A stretch of 64,000 bases of DNA from Billgrantia tianxiuensis (GTDB taxonomy: Bacteria; Pseudomonadota; Gammaproteobacteria; Pseudomonadales; Halomonadaceae): the NCBI RefSeq assembly GCF_009834345.1, contig NZ_CP035042.1:682001-746000 (forward strand). The letters run 5' to 3'. The translations under genes and the position numbers were made by a program. The notes beneath the pieces are model-generated. The model was given only the letters and a program-made list of their open reading frames with translations, did no database searches and was not told where the DNA came from. This document shows, piece after piece, positions 9,480 through 20,357 of the stretch. The first letter of the stretch is position 1, and each line of letters opens with the position of its first letter.

Positions 9480-11165
9480 TTACATCTCCTCCGGGGCACT
9501 GACGCCAAGCAGGTCGAGGCCGTTGCGCAGTACCTGGCGAGTGGCCAGGCCCAGGGCCAGACGGGCGTTGCGCAACTCGTCGTCCTCGACCATGACTTTC
9601 ACCGCGTTGTAGCAAGAGTGGAATTCGGCTGCGAGATCCAGCAGGTATTGGGCCACCTGCTGCGGTTCGCGCGAGGCGGCGGCATGGTCGACGACCTCGG
9701 GGAAGCGTGCCAGTCGGTTCATCACCGCCTTCTCGTGGTCCTCAGTCAGGCGGCCCAGGCTGACCATCGCCAGGTCGTGATCGAAGTTCAGCCCCTGGGC
9801 CTCGGCCTTGCGCAGCATGCTGCACACCCGGGCATGGGCGTATTGCACGTAGTAGACCGGGTTGTCGTTGGACTGCGAGCGGGCCAGGTCGATGTCGAAA
9901 GTGAGCTGCGAATCGGCGCGGCGTGCAGCGAGGAAGAAGCGCGTCGCATCGCGCCCCACTTCGTCGATCAGGTCGCGTACGGTGACGTAGCTGCCGGCGC
10001 GCTTGGAGAGCTTCACCTCCACGCCGGAGCGGGTCACCATCACCATCTGGTGCAGCACGTAGTCGGGCCAGCCCTGAGGAATGCCGGTTTCCAGCGCCTG
10101 CAGACCGGCGCGGACCCGGGTCACGGTGGAATGGTGATCGGCACCCTGCTCGTTGATAACGGTGGTAAAGCCACGCTGCCACTTGTTCAGGTGATAGGCC
10201 ACGTCGGGCAGGAAGTAGGTGTAGCTGCCGTCGGACTTGCGCATCACCCGGTCCTTGTCGTCGCCGAAGTCGGTGGTGCGCAGCCACAGGGCGCCGTCCT
10301 GCTCGTAGGTGTGGCCGCCTGCGATCAGGCGCTCCACCGCCTCTTCCACCTTGCCTTCGCGATAGAGCGAAGACTCCAGGAAATAGACGTCGAAGGAGAC
10401 GCCGAAGGCCTTGAGATCGAGGTCCTGCTCACGGCGCAGCCAGGCCACGGCGAAGTCGCGGATGGCGTCGAGGTCGTCCGGGTCGGCCTTGGCGGTGACG
10501 TGGCGGTCGTCGGCGTGCACCGTCTCGCCGGCCAGGTAGTCGTTGGCCACCTCGATGATGTAGTCGCCGCGATAACCATCCTCGGGCCAGGCGTCGTCGT
10601 CGGGGGTGAGGCCCTTGGCGCGGGCCTGTACCGAGAGCGCCAGGTTGGCGATCTGGGCCCCGGCGTCGTTGTAGTAGAACTCGCGGGTCACATCAAAGCC
10701 GGTGGCCTCGAGCAGCCGGCTGATGCAGTCGCCGATGGCGGCACCACGGCCGTGGCCAACGTGAAGCGGGCCGGTGGGGTTGGCGGAGACGAATTCGACC
10801 TGCACCTTGTGGCCGCGCCCGACCAGGCTGCGGCCGAAAGTGTCGCCGGCATCCAGTACCTGGCGCACGATCTGGGCGGCGGCGTCGGCGGCGGCGAAGA
10901 AGTTGATGAAGCCCGGCCCGGCGATCTCCACCTTCTCCACGGCGTCGCTTTGCGGCAGCGCCGCGACCAGTGCCTCGGCCAGCTCGCGCGGCTTCTTACC
11001 GGCCGGCTTGGCCAGCATCAGTGCCAGATTGGTGGCGTAGTCGCCGTGAGCCTTGTCCTTGGTCGGATCGACCTTGACGGTCGGCGCGGCATCGGCGGGC
11101 AGTGTGCCCTGCTGCTTGAGCGTATCGACGGCGTTCTCGAGCAGGGAAATGATCGTCTCTTTCAT
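9480..11165 (-). CDS. argS: Arginyl-tRNA synthetase
   Basis: A 561-residue class I synthetase charging tRNA-Arg. The start at 11165 ([13 protein letters not shown]) gives the normal N-terminal Add1 domain; the open frame continues to 11480 but through an intergenic tandem repeat. Seen: [15 protein letters not shown] with the HIGH-type [15 protein letters not shown] as the KMSKS-equivalent region, and the anticodon-binding all-alpha C-terminus ending LGVSAPEEM. Four bases separate it from ftsN. Two tRNA-Arg(ACG) genes are near 48.5 kb. Confidence 0.97.
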   Translation of the reverse strand: MKETIISLLENAVDTLKQQGTLPADAAPTVKVDPTKDKAHGDYATNLALMLAKPAGKKPRELAEALVAALPQSDAVEKVEIAGPGFINFFAAADAAAQIVRQVLDAGDTFGRSLVGRGHKVQVEFVSANPTGPLHVGHGRGAAIGDCISRLLEATGFDVTREFYYNDAGAQIANLALSVQARAKGLTPDDDAWPEDGYRGDYIIEVANDYLAGETVHADDRHVTAKADPDDLDAIRDFAVAWLRREQDLDLKAFGVSFDVYFLESSLYREGKVEEAVERLIAGGHTYEQDGALWLRTTDFGDDKDRVMRKSDGSYTYFLPDVAYHLNKWQRGFTTVINEQGADHHSTVTRVRAGLQALETGIPQGWPDYVLHQMVMVTRSGVEVKLSKRAGSYVTVRDLIDEVGRDATRFFLAARRADSQLTFDIDLARSQSNDNPVYYVQYAHARVCSMLRKAEAQGLNFDHDLAMVSLGRLTEDHEKAVMNRLARFPEVVDHAAASREPQQVAQYLLDLAAEFHSCYNAVKVMVEDDELRNARLALGLATRQVLRNGLDLLGVSAPEEM

Positions 11166-11313
11166 GAAGCGGCTATGTCCTGTTGCGGCGGGCGCACGAG
11201 GCGATGACAGTGACCAGGCTAGCCTGAGGCACTCGTGAATGGCGCGGCCACGAAGAATGGGCTGGTCGAACATTATCGGCAATTGTGGCGCGGCTTTAAA
11301 CCCTGCCAGCATC

Positions 11314-11355
11314 GCTTCGGGCTTCGGGCTTCGGGCTTCGGGCTTCGGGCTTCGG
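11314..11355. repeat. Heptanucleotide tandem repeat (GCTTCGG x 6)
   Basis: Six perfect head-to-tail copies of GCTTCGG between the priA stop and the argS start. Read on the minus strand it is CCGAAGC. It is non-coding here, although both strands stay open through it because seven is not a multiple of three only over short spans. Such a tract is prone to slippage and copy-number variation. Confidence 0.9.
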
Positions 11356-11382
11356 GCCAAGAGGTAAGCTGGTGGCTCGTGG

Positions 11383-13620
11383 CTAAGCCAGTGTCTGCGG
11401 GTCGACGTCCAGCGACCAGCGCACCCGGCGCGCCCCGGGTGAGGCCTCCAGCCAGGCGGTGAGCCGGGCGCAGGCGGCATGCAGCTGGCTGCGCCGACCG
11501 GCGCTCAGCAGCAGTTGGACATGGTAGCGGTTCTGGCGCCGCTCCATGGGCGCGGGCACCGGCCCCAGGCAATGCACGTCGGGGGCGTGCTCGCCGATCC
11601 AGCCGCGCAGCATTGCTGCCGCCTCGCGGCCAAGCGAGATGGTCGCGTCCTCTCGTGGGCTCTCCAGCCGCAGCAGGGCGAGAAAACGATAGGGCGGCAG
11701 CGCGGCGGCGCGGCGTTCGGCCAGCAGCTGCTCGGCCAGGGCATCGTAGCCGTGTTCGGCGAGCAGCCGCAGGTGAGGGTCGTCGGTGTGCAGGGTTTGC
11801 ACCAGCACGCGACCGGGATGGGCGGCACGGCCGGCACGACCGGCCACCTGGACGAGCAACTGGGCGCTGTGTTCCAGGGCGCGAAAATCGCTGGCGTAGA
11901 GCCCGGCATCGGCATTGACCACGACCACCAGCGTAACGTGCGGCAGATGGTGGCCCTTGGCCAGCATCTGGGTGCCCACCAGCAGACAGGGTTCGCCGCG
12001 CCGCACCTGGGCGAGGGTTTGCTCGAAGGCATCGCGCCGGCGCGTGCTGTCACGATCGATGCGATGGACCGGCACCTTGGGGAAAAGGCCGGCGAGCGTC
12101 TCTTCGGTGCGCTCGGTGCCGCTGCCCAGCGGGCGCAGGTCGGCGCTGCCGCAACTGGGGCAGGCGTCGGGCACCGGGCGGCGTTTGTCGCAGTGATGGC
12201 AGGCCAGCATCGGCGGTTGGCGGTGCAGGGTCATGCGCGCGTCGCAGGAGTCGCAGTCGGCCAGCCAGCCGCAGGCATGGCAAGCCAATGTCGGAGCGAA
12301 GCCGCGGCGGTTGATGAACACCAGGACTTGGTGGCCGGCCGCGAGCGTCTCGCGTATCGCCTCGATGACCGGTGGGATGAGCCCGCCCTGGCGCGGCCGG
12401 CCGCGCAGATCGGTCAGCTCCAGTCGGGCCGGGGCATGGCGGCTGGCGCGGCGCGTCAGGCGCAGGTGGCGATAGTTGCCGCGCTCGGCGTGGTAGAGGC
12501 TTTCCAGCGAGGGCGTGGCGCTGCCCAATACGAGTGGGATGCCGTGATGCTTGGCACGGGCCACGGCCAGATCGCGGGCGTGGTAGCGCAGCCCCTCCTG
12601 TTGCTTGAACGAGCCGTCGTGCTCCTCGTCGACGATGATGGCGCCGGGCCGCGCTAGCGGCGTGAAGATTGCCGAGCGGGTGCCGATGACGATGGGCGCA
12701 CGGCCGCTGGCCACTGCCTCCCAGGCGTCCAGGCGCTCGTTGTCGGTGAGTCCCGAGTGCAGTGCCACCACGGGGACCCGGAAACGGCTGCGAAAGCGCG
12801 CCAGGGTCTGCGGTGTCAATCCTATCTCCGGCACCAGCAGCAGCGCCTGGCGGCCACGGGCGACCACCGCCTCGATCAACTGCAGGTAGATTTCAGTCTT
12901 GCCGCTGCCGGTGACCCCGTGCAGCAGGCAGGGGTGAAAGGCATCGAGCCGCTCATGGATGGCTGCCAACGCCTGGGCCTGTTCGCGGTTGAGTGGCAGG
13001 GCCGGCTCGGCGAGCAGTTGCTCGGTGGCGGGTTCGGCGGCGGTCAGAGGAATCTCTTCACGGACGGCTAGCTGTTTTTCCACCAGGGTGGTCAGCTGTT
13101 CGCGGGAATAGCCCTGGGCCACTATCGCTTGGGTAGGCAAGCCGTGTGGATGCTGGCGCAACATGGCCAGCAGCTCGGCCTGACGTGGAGCACGCTTCAG
13201 GCGCGGGTCGTTCGTGCCGGGCTCCGTCAGGGCCTGCCAGCGCTCGCGCATGCGACCGGCCAGGGGGCGACCCTGGCGCAGCAGCACGGGCATCGCCTGA
13301 TGCAAGGTGTCGCCAAGCGAATGCTGGTAGTAGCGCGCCGTGAACTGACACAACCATAGCCAATCCTCAGGCAGCGGCTCGGCATCCAGCCAGGCTTCCA
13401 CCGGCTTGAGCTTGTCCGGTGCCAGGTCGCTTCGAGCGGCGCACGCCACCACGACCCCGACGACCTGACGACGGCCGAACGGCACGCGTACCCGAATACC
13501 GGGCCGCCACCCTCCCGGCGGCGCCTCATGGCTTGCACGGTAGTCGAACAGGCGTCTCAGGGGACTGGGGATGGCGACGCGCAGTACGCGCGGCGGTGGC
13601 GAAGAGAGGGAATCGGGCAA
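11383..13620 (-). CDS. priA: Primosomal replication restart helicase PriA
   Basis: A 745-residue superfamily 2 helicase that restarts stalled forks. Seen: Walker [16 protein letters not shown] box (DEEHDGSFK), a zinc-binding module with eight cysteines ([13 protein letters not shown] and [17 protein letters not shown]), and helicase motif [12 protein letters not shown] at 13620 is proposed as start: it yields [16 protein letters not shown], the right length, has GGAGG four bases upstream, and abuts rather than crosses the rpmE promoter. The only in-frame ATG, at 13749, would add 43 residues with no resemblance to PriA. Confidence 0.93.
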   Translation of the reverse strand: MPDSLSSPPPRVLRVAIPSPLRRLFDYRASHEAPPGGWRPGIRVRVPFGRRQVVGVVVACAARSDLAPDKLKPVEAWLDAEPLPEDWLWLCQFTARYYQHSLGDTLHQAMPVLLRQGRPLAGRMRERWQALTEPGTNDPRLKRAPRQAELLAMLRQHPHGLPTQAIVAQGYSREQLTTLVEKQLAVREEIPLTAAEPATEQLLAEPALPLNREQAQALAAIHERLDAFHPCLLHGVTGSGKTEIYLQLIEAVVARGRQALLLVPEIGLTPQTLARFRSRFRVPVVALHSGLTDNERLDAWEAVASGRAPIVIGTRSAIFTPLARPGAIIVDEEHDGSFKQQEGLRYHARDLAVARAKHHGIPLVLGSATPSLESLYHAERGNYRHLRLTRRASRHAPARLELTDLRGRPRQGGLIPPVIEAIRETLAAGHQVLVFINRRGFAPTLACHACGWLADCDSCDARMTLHRQPPMLACHHCDKRRPVPDACPSCGSADLRPLGSGTERTEETLAGLFPKVPVHRIDRDSTRRRDAFEQTLAQVRRGEPCLLVGTQMLAKGHHLPHVTLVVVVNADAGLYASDFRALEHSAQLLVQVAGRAGRAAHPGRVLVQTLHTDDPHLRLLAEHGYDALAEQLLAERRAAALPPYRFLALLRLESPREDATISLGREAAAMLRGWIGEHAPDVHCLGPVPAPMERRQNRYHVQLLLSAGRRSQLHAACARLTAWLEASPGARRVRWSLDVDPQTLA

Positions 13621-13649
13621 TTGGCCTCCGGCGTCAACTCTGCTAGAAT
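13621..13649 (+). promoter_or_regulatory. Probable sigma-70 promoter for rpmE
   Basis: TTGGCC (13621-13626), a 17-base spacer, and TAGAAT (13644-13649) preceded by TGC, an extended -10. It points at rpmE 180 bases downstream and sits exactly in the gap left if PriA starts at the TTG at 13620. Confidence 0.6.
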
Positions 13650-13828
13650 ATCCGGCCGTCGTGACGTCTGTCCCTCTTGCTTCCTGGTGTTGGCAGAAGG
13701 GTGTCAGGCTCTTGGCGGCTACCGGTTGGTTAACGAACTTAATGTTCAACGAGTAGCGACGACAGACAACCCGTATGCGGTGCCTGGCAACGGATCAGGT
13801 GGCGGCATACCGCTCCATGAGGCTCAAG

Positions 13829-14044
13829 ATGAAACAAGGTATTCACCCGGATTACAAGACGGTCACCGCCACTTGCTCCTGCGGCGCGACCTTCGAGATC
13901 GGCTCTACTGCCGGTCATGACCTGTCACTGGATGTCTGCTCCCAGTGCCACCCTTTCTATACCGGCAAGCAGAAGCAGGCGACCACCGGTGGTCGCGTCG
14001 AGCGTTTCAACAAGCGTTTCGGTGCCGCCATCAAGCGTGGCTGA
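13829..14044 (+). CDS. rpmE: 50S ribosomal protein L31
   Basis: A 71-residue ribosomal protein, [10 protein letters not shown] onward. The start at 13829 has GAGG six bases upstream; an in-frame ATG at 13817 would add four residues. It is the zinc-binding (C+) form: Cys16, Cys18, Cys37 and Cys40 are all present (CSC and CSQC). The C-terminus has the conserved [11 protein letters not shown]. Zinc-free paralogues often replace this form under Zur control, but none is in the window. Monocistronic between its own promoter and terminator. Confidence 0.97.
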   Translation: MKQGIHPDYKTVTATCSCGATFEIGSTAGHDLSLDVCSQCHPFYTGKQKQATTGGRVERFNKRFGAAIKRG

Positions 14045-14077
14045 TTCGCCATTGCCGCGAGCATCATCGCTCAGGAG

Positions 14078-14104
14078 ACCCGCCTTCATGGCGGGTTTTC
14101 TTTT
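14078..14104 (+). terminator. Rho-independent terminator of rpmE
   Basis: Stem ACCCGCC (14078-14084) and GGCGGGT (14090-14096) with a five-base loop, followed by TTTCTTTT. Confidence 0.9.
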
Positions 14105-14223
14105 GCGCGGCGTAAAGGCTGGCGATAAGGTAAGCGTTATAGCTGGGGCTTTTGGCATAAGTTGCAGCAAATGGAATCGAATGTTCGCGAACGAGCGTTC
14201 AAAATCGCCAAACGGGGCGGCTG

Positions 14224-14252
14224 TTGAGCTGTGGAAGGTTTTTCTATATTGT
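14224..14252 (+). promoter_or_regulatory. Possible promoter of the malic enzyme gene
   Basis: TTGAGC (14224-14229) stands 15 bases before TATATT (14245-14250), or 17 before TATTGT, in a locally AT-rich stretch about 40 bases upstream of the start codon. Hexamer matches are only moderate. Confidence 0.35.
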
Positions 14253-14291
14253 AGGTGGCCTTTCCCAAGAGATGGATACCGGACTCACAGC

Positions 14292-15563
14292 ATGACAGAC
14301 GCCAAGAAGCAGGCCGCGCTGGATTATCACGCCAAGCCGATTCCCGGAAAGCTTTCCGTGGAACTGACCAAGCCCACTGCGACCGCTCGTGATCTTTCCC
14401 TTGCCTACAGTCCTGGTGTCGCCGAACCGGTGCGCGAGATCGCACGTGACCCCGAGAATGCCTATCGCTATACCGGCAAGGGCAACCTGGTCGCGGTGAT
14501 TTCCGACGGCAGTGCCATTCTCGGCCTGGGCAATCTGGGACCGCTGGCCAGCAAGCCGGTGATGGAAGGCAAGGGTGTACTGTTCAAGTGCTTCGCCGGC
14601 ATCAATTCGGTGGACATCGAGGTCAATGCCGAAAGTCCGCAGGCCTTCATCGATACGGTGGCGCGCATTGCCGATACCTGGGGTGGCATCAACCTCGAGG
14701 ACATCAAGGCGCCCGAGTGTTTCGAGATCGAGCAGGCGCTCATCGAACAGTGCAGCATCCCCGTATTCCACGACGATCAGCATGGCACTGCCATCGTCAC
14801 TGCGGCCGGCATGCTCAATGCACTGGAGATCGCCGGCAAGCGCCTCGAAGGGGCCAAGATCGTCTGTCTTGGCGCCGGAGCCGCGGCGATTGCCTGCATG
14901 AAGCTGCTGGTGGCCTGTGGCGCCCGCTCCGAGAACCTGATCATGCTCGATCGTCGTGGGGTCATCCATGCCGGGCGCGAGGGGCTCAATCCCTACAAGG
15001 CGATGTTCGCGGTGGAGACCGACAAGCGCACGCTGGACGACGCCATCGACGGCGCCGACGTGTTCATCGGCCTGTCTGGCCCCAACCTGATGACTGCTGA
15101 GCACATGCGCAAGATGGCGCCGAACCCCATCGTCTTCGCCTGCACCAACCCCGACCCGGAGATCCATCCCGACGTGGCGCGGGAAGCGCGGCCCGACGTG
15201 ATCATGGCCACCGGCCGTTCCGACTATCCCAATCAGGTCAACAACGTGTTGGGCTTCCCCTTCATCTTCCGCGGTGCGCTGGACGTTCGCGCCACGCGTA
15301 TCAACGAGGAGATGAAAGTGGCTGCGGTGCATGCCCTTAAGGACCTGGCGCGCGAGCCGGTGCCCCAGGCGGTGCTCGACGCCTATGAGCGTGAGCACAT
15401 GGAGTTCGGCCCCGAGTACATCATCCCCACGCCGGTCGACGTGCGGTTGCTCGAGCGTATCCCGGCGGCGGTGGCCCAGGCCGCGGTGGATTCGGGTGTG
15501 GCGCGGCGTCCCTATCCTGCGCACTACCCGCTGAAGACCGTGGATGACGTCTACGGCGGCTGA
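14292..15563 (+). CDS. Malic enzyme (oxaloacetate-decarboxylating), short form
   Basis: A 423-residue malic enzyme: oxidative decarboxylation of malate to pyruvate with NAD(P)+. The start at 14292 (MTDAKKQAALDYHAKP) is the usual one; the frame is open further upstream through intergenic DNA. Seen: LAYSPGVAEPVREI, the substrate loop NLEDIKAPECFEIE, VFHDDQHGTAIV, and the Rossmann loop CLGAGAAAIACM. It lacks the roughly 330-residue phosphotransacetylase-like tail of MaeB, so it is the short bacterial type. The place beside rpmE and ponA matches Pseudomonas. NAD versus NADP preference cannot be read with confidence. Confidence 0.92.
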   Translation: MTDAKKQAALDYHAKPIPGKLSVELTKPTATARDLSLAYSPGVAEPVREIARDPENAYRYTGKGNLVAVISDGSAILGLGNLGPLASKPVMEGKGVLFKCFAGINSVDIEVNAESPQAFIDTVARIADTWGGINLEDIKAPECFEIEQALIEQCSIPVFHDDQHGTAIVTAAGMLNALEIAGKRLEGAKIVCLGAGAAAIACMKLLVACGARSENLIMLDRRGVIHAGREGLNPYKAMFAVETDKRTLDDAIDGADVFIGLSGPNLMTAEHMRKMAPNPIVFACTNPDPEIHPDVAREARPDVIMATGRSDYPNQVNNVLGFPFIFRGALDVRATRINEEMKVAAVHALKDLAREPVPQAVLDAYEREHMEFGPEYIIPTPVDVRLLERIPAAVAQAAVDSGVARRPYPAHYPLKTVDDVYGG

Positions 15564-15588
15564 CGGCCAACCGTAGGCATTCCCTGAC

Positions 15589-15625
15589 GCAACGCGCCGG
15601 CCTTCGAGCCGGCGCGTTGCGTTCT
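15589..15625. terminator. Bidirectional terminator between malic enzyme and DUF481 genes
   Basis: Perfect 13-bp stem (15589-15601 with 15608-15620) and a six-base loop CTTCGA between convergent genes. Confidence 0.85.
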
Positions 15626-15653
15626 GACGTGTCGTCGTGCCCCGGTGTCGGAG

Positions 15654-16400
15654 TCACCAGGTGTAGAGCAGCGTCACGTTAGTGGTGTGGTCGGTATTCG
15701 CATCCGCCGTTTCGGGTGGGCTGGAGTTGTGCTTGATCTCATGGGAGAGGCGCAGCGAGAGCCGTGAGTTGAGTCGCGACGTGAGTGACGACACCGACCG
15801 CGAGATGGTGTTGACATCGGTGGCTTCCACCGACATCTCCTGGCGCAGGTTCGAATAGTCGGAGAGTGTCCACTGATAGTCGAGTGCGCTGTAGACGACG
15901 CCTAGGTTGTCGTTCTCGTCGTCCCGTACCCGATCGTGGCGAAACCCGGGGCCGCCCTCGAGCGATAGCCGATGTCGCTCATGATCGATGACGTCGCGAC
16001 CGTAGCCGGCAATGGTAGTGAACTGCTGGTCGTAGCCGCTGAAGCGGTCCTTCTCCCAGCGGGCGAAGCCGAACAGGTAGTGCGGGCCGTGGAAGTCGTA
16101 GCGTTCGCGGCCCGAGAGAAGGTACTGCTCGGCACTGGTCTCGCCGTTGCGGGTCACGTTGCGCACTTCGCCGCGCAGTGTGTGGGTCCAGTTTCCAGTC
16201 AGCCAGGTGAGGCGGCTCTTGCCGATCAGGGTCTGGCTGTCGGTATTGCCGGAGAGGTGGGTGTAGCCGAGTTCGGCTTCGCCGCTGAAGGTCGGGGCGT
16301 CTTCCTCCGGCGGCGGAGGCGCATAGAAGACGCTGGCGGCAAGGGCGGTGCCCGGTAACAGCGTCAATCCAATGACGCTCCATGACATTAGGCGTGGCAT
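15654..16400 (-). CDS. DUF481 family outer-membrane protein (YdiY-like)
   Basis: A 248-residue exported protein. Residues 1-22 are a signal peptide (basic start, hydrophobic core, cleavage after ALAA). The mature part is made of alternating beta strands with aromatic girdles (FSGEAELGYTHLSGNTDSQTL, ERYDFHGPHYLFGFARWEKDRF) and ends in Trp preceded by Tyr, as expected of a beta-barrel. DUF481/YdiY proteins are annotated as salt-induced outer-membrane proteins in some halophiles; no molecular function is established. It is convergent with the malic enzyme gene and about 100 bases downstream of mrcA. Confidence 0.85.
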   Translation of the reverse strand: MPRLMSWSVIGLTLLPGTALAASVFYAPPPPEEDAPTFSGEAELGYTHLSGNTDSQTLIGKSRLTWLTGNWTHTLRGEVRNVTRNGETSAEQYLLSGRERYDFHGPHYLFGFARWEKDRFSGYDQQFTTIAGYGRDVIDHERHRLSLEGGPGFRHDRVRDDENDNLGVVYSALDYQWTLSDYSNLRQEMSVEATDVNTISRSVSSLTSRLNSRLSLRLSHEIKHNSSPPETADANTDHTTNVTLLYTW

Positions 16401-16503
16401 GGCTGAATAACCTGTCCTGTTGTCCCGCTAACGGGCCGCATCAAGGGCGGCCTGTGGTGGTTGGCAAGACGTGGGCGGCCTCCGTGCCGCCCGGGCGATG
16501 TCG

Positions 16504-19025
16504 TCAGAAGATCGCTTCGTAGCTTCCCGTCCCCTGTGAACCGCTGCGCTGCTCGACCTCCTGCTCGATCCGGCGCGGCTCCATGTCCGGCAGGTAGTCG
16601 GGATGGAAAATCTCGCTGATACCGCCTGGCTGGCCATCGGCCAGACGCCGACCGGTCTGTTCGTCGATGCGCGCCGTGACCAGTCCCGCAGGCCGTTCGG
16701 GCCTGGCTTCGGGGCGTCCGTTCAACGCGTTGCCCATGAAGTCGATCCAGATAGGCAAGGCCGCATTGCCGCCGTACTCGGCGATCGACTCGTTATTGTC
16801 CTTGCCGACCCATACGGTCGCTACCAGGTCGTCGTTGTACCCGGCGAACCAGCCATCGCGCTGATCGTTGGTGGTGCCGGTCTTGCCGACCACGTCGTTG
16901 CGATTGAGCGACAGCGCAGCGCGTCCTGTGCCGTTCTCGATCACGTCGCGCAACATGTCGCGCAGGATATAGACGGCGGTAGGGTCGGCGACCCTGGGGG
17001 CCACGTCGTAGCGCTTGCCGTCGATCTCGACTTCGGTTTGTCCATCGCGACAGTCGCGGCAGGCAATGGCCGGCCGGGCTTCGCTGATGATCTGGTCGTC
17101 GTTGCCGCGGGTCACGCGCTCGATGAACCAGGGAGCGACCTGGAAGCCGCCATTGGCCAGCACGGCATAGGCGTTGGTCATCTCCAGCGGAGTGAGATCG
17201 GCGCTGCCCAGGGCCAGCGACAGGCCGCGGGGCAGCCGGCTCGGAGCAAAGCCGAACCCTTCCAGGTACTCAATGGTGTTTTCCAGCCCCAGGGTTTGCA
17301 GGATGCGAATGGTGACCAGGTTGCGCGAGCGTGCCAGTGCCACGCGCAGGCGAGTCGGGCCGAGGAAGTCGCCGCTGGAGTTCACCGGCCGCCACAGGCT
17401 GCTGCCGTCATGCATCACCACTGGGGCGTCGTTGACCACGGTGGAGGCTGTCATCAGGCCGGTGTCGAGTGCCGCAAGGAAGACGAAGGGCTTGAAGATC
17501 GAGCCTGACTGGCGTTGTGCCTGTACCGCACGGTTGAACTTGCTGGCGTTGAAGCTGAAGCCGCCCTGCAGGGCGAGAATGGCACCGCTACGTGGATCCA
17601 TCACCACGATCGAGCCTTCGGCATCGGGGCGCTGAGAGAGTCGCCAGCTGCCGTCGTCACGCTGCAGGATGCGCACCAGGTCGCCGGTGCGGGCAATGTC
17701 GGCGGCGGAGCCCGGCTCCGGGCCACGCGCACGCGGGCTGCGATATTCGCGTGCCCAGGAAAGGCCTTCCCAGTTCAGAGTGACGATCTCGGCGTTGCGC
17801 GTCAGGACGCGCATTTCGCGGCCTTCGCTGGCCACTACGATAGCCGGTTGCAGCGGGCCGAAGCCGGGAGTACGTTCCAGTACCCGCAGCCAGTTGCTGA
17901 CGTCACCGTCGATGCCTTCCACACGGGTCTGGCTGCGCTCGGCGGCCTGGCGCGCGGTCTGCATGATCTCGGGGGATTCGTCGAGTTCCTCTTCCAGTCC
18001 GCGGCGTTCGGTACGCTCCTGCGCTTCGGCCAGGCTGGCGGGAATGTCGCGCTCTTCCGGGCCGCGCCAGCCATGGCGGGTATCGTAGTCGATCAAGCCG
18101 CGGGCCAGGGCCTGACGGGCGAAAGGCTGCAGTTCGCTGTCCAGGGTGGTGTGGATGCGGTAGCCGCCGGTATAGGCCTCCTCGCCGAACTGTTCGAGGG
18201 CGTACTGGCGCGCCATCTCGGCCACGTAGTCGGCGTCCACTTCGACCTGGGCAACATGGCGGCGTGCGGTGGTCGGCTCCTGTACGGCAGCCTCGTAGGT
18301 GGCCTGGTCGATATGGCCGAGCTGGCGCATGCGGTAGAGGATCCAGTTGCGACGGATCAGCGAGCGTTCGGGTTGGCCAGCGGATTGAACAGCGAGGGCG
18401 CCTTGGGCAGACCGGCGATCATCGCTTTCTGCGCCAGGGTGAGTTCCTCCAGCGGCTTGTTGTAATAGACCTCCGCGGCGGCGGCGATGCCGTAGGCACG
18501 GTGACCGAGGAAAATCTTGTTGACGTAGAGTTCGAGGATCTCCTCCTTGGTCAGGATGCGCTCCATCTGCAGCGCCAGGAGGATCTCGCGGATCTTGCGG
18601 GTGAAGGTGCGGTCGAGCGTGAGCAGGTAGTTACGCGCCACCTGCATGGTAATGGTGGAGCCACCCGACTGGATGTCGCCGCTGGCGACCAGCTCCACCG
18701 CCGCCCGGGCCAGGCCGCGGGGGTCGACGCCGCGATGCTCGAAGAAAGCGGCATCTTCGGCGGCCAGCAGGGCCTGGATGAAGTCTTCGGGGATTTCGTC
18801 GAAGGAGACCGCCATGCGACGCTCTTCGCCATATTCGCCGATCAGCTTTCCATCACGGGTGAAGATGCGCAGCGGCGTGTGCAGCTCGAAGTCCTGCAAC
18901 TGGCGAACGTCGGGCAAGCCCGGCGAGAAATACAACGCTGCCCCGGCCACGCTGAGCAGCGCCGCGACGGACAGTGAGACCAACAGCCAGAAGGCCGAGA
19001 TAACCAGAGTCTTGATCCACTTCAT
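16504..19025 (-). CDS. mrcA: Penicillin-binding protein 1A (bifunctional transglycosylase/transpeptidase), frameshifted in this sequence
   Basis: Two overlapping frames together encode one 840-residue class A PBP once a base is restored in GGG at 18370-18372 (CCC to CCCC on the coding strand, giving NPERSLIRRNW). N-terminal half: cytoplasmic stub, one membrane helix (about 8-30), transglycosylase motifs EDAAFFEHRGVD, GGSTITMQ and RKIREILLALQ. C-terminal half: transpeptidase with the SxxK serine in SGSIFKPF and the KTGTTND box. It polymerises and cross-links peptidoglycan in the periplasm. Divergent from pilM, as ponA is in Pseudomonas. The break is most likely a sequence error. Confidence 0.93.
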
Positions 19026-19094
19026 GAAAAGGCGTTATCCGTGGTGAGAGCAGGGGGGAAATGGCGATGAAAGAGCGCCTTCACTGGCACGACC

Positions 19095-19100
19095 ATTATA
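19095..19100 (-). promoter_or_regulatory. Possible -10 element for mrcA
   Basis: ATTATA on the plus strand reads TATAAT leftward, about 70 bases before the mrcA start. No good -35 is visible at normal spacing. Confidence 0.4.
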
Positions 19101-19295
19101 AAGAATCGAGGCCGCTTGCCACCAGCGTTGAAGCTGTGTCCCGTCCTGCTTTGTATGCAATGGCGAAATATCATGTAACCTCGTTGCGGGTAGTGCGAGT
19201 CTGGTCAGCTTTCCAGTAGCCAAGCGTTAAAGACTCGCACAAGCAAGATCATAACGAGCGAATTATCGCCACGGCATACGCAGGGATAGCGATTA

Positions 19296-20357
19296 ATGCG
19301 ACTGAGACCCTCCGGCAAGGGGTTGATCGGTGTCGACATTACCTCGGCATCGGTCAAGCTGATCGAACTCAGGCAAGTGGGTCTCCACTACCAGGTCGAA
19401 AGTTACGCCGTCAGGCCACTGCGCGAAGGCGCCGTGGTCGAGAGGCGCATTCGCGACATGGGCGAAGTGGCCGATGCGCTCCGACACGCGGTCGGGAGCG
19501 CCAGGCCAGCCTCACGGCAGGCCGTGGCTGCCGTACCGGCCAGCGCCGCCATCACCAGGATCCTGACGTTTCCCGCTTCGCTCAACGATGACGAGATCGA
19601 AGCGCGTATTCAACTCGAATCAGACAAGCACATTCCGTTTCCGTTCAGCGAGGTCGCCTTCGACTTCCAGCGTCTGGGGCTCAATGCCCGCAGTGGCGAC
19701 CAACAGGACGTGCTGCTGGTCGCTTGTCGTCAGCAGGACGTCAACCAGCTCACCGATACCCTGCAGCAGGCGGGGCTCGAGCCTGTGGCGATGGATGTCG
19801 AGACCTTTGCCAAGGAGCGTGCCTTCGGCGAGCTGCGCCAGCAGCTGCCGCCGGCCGGTGGTGACGAGGACTGCGTGGCGTTGGTCGATATCGGCGCCAC
19901 CATGAACGCCTTCCACGTACTGTGCGGCGGTCGTGTCGTCTATAGCCGCGACAACGCTTTCGGCGGGCGCCAGCTCACCGAGGCGATACGGGGGCGCTAC
20001 GGACTGACGCTGGAGGAGGCCGGACTGGCCAAGAAGCGCGGAGAGCTGCCCGACGACTATCAGACCAGCACACTGGCACCTTTCCTCGACACCCTGGTGC
20101 AGCAGGTCGAACGTTCGCTGCAGCTCTATTATACCGCGGGTCGCAAGCACGAAGTGCAACGCATGGTGCTGGCCGGCGGTTCCAGCGTCATTCCCGGACT
20201 GGCCGAACGGCTCGCCGGGGAGGGCGCCATGCAGGTGGCCATCGCCAACCCTTTCCTGCGCATGCGATTCGGCTCGCGTATCGATGTGCAGGCCCTGGTC
20301 AGCGATGCTCCGGCCATGGTGACCGCCTGCGGCCTGGCCATGAGGTCGCCGGCATGA
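19296..20357 (+). CDS. pilM: Type IV pilus/competence inner-membrane platform protein PilM
   Basis: A 353-residue actin-fold ATPase (FtsA/SHS2-like). Seen: GLIGVDITSASVKLIEL at residues 10-26 (phosphate-1 loop region), CVALVDIGATMNAFHVL (phosphate-2) and MVLAGGSSVIPGLAERL (adenosine-binding). PilM is cytoplasmic, binds the N-terminal tail of PilN and couples the pilus motor to the PilNOP alignment complex. First gene of pilMNOPQ; each gene overlaps the next by about four bases as far as pilP. Confidence 0.95.
   Translation: MRLRPSGKGLIGVDITSASVKLIELRQVGLHYQVESYAVRPLREGAVVERRIRDMGEVADALRHAVGSARPASRQAVAAVPASAAITRILTFPASLNDDEIEARIQLESDKHIPFPFSEVAFDFQRLGLNARSGDQQDVLLVACRQQDVNQLTDTLQQAGLEPVAMDVETFAKERAFGELRQQLPPAGGDEDCVALVDIGATMNAFHVLCGGRVVYSRDNAFGGRQLTEAIRGRYGLTLEEAGLAKKRGELPDDYQTSTLAPFLDTLVQQVERSLQLYYTAGRKHEVQRMVLAGGSSVIPGLAERLAGEGAMQVAIANPFLRMRFGSRIDVQALVSDAPAMVTACGLAMRSPA

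Noticed and set aside
8733..11207. 824-codon open frame on the plus strand opposite ftsN and argS
   Set aside because: Mirrors the codon structure of argS; Gly/Val/Ala/His-rich nonsense, no ribosome-binding site.
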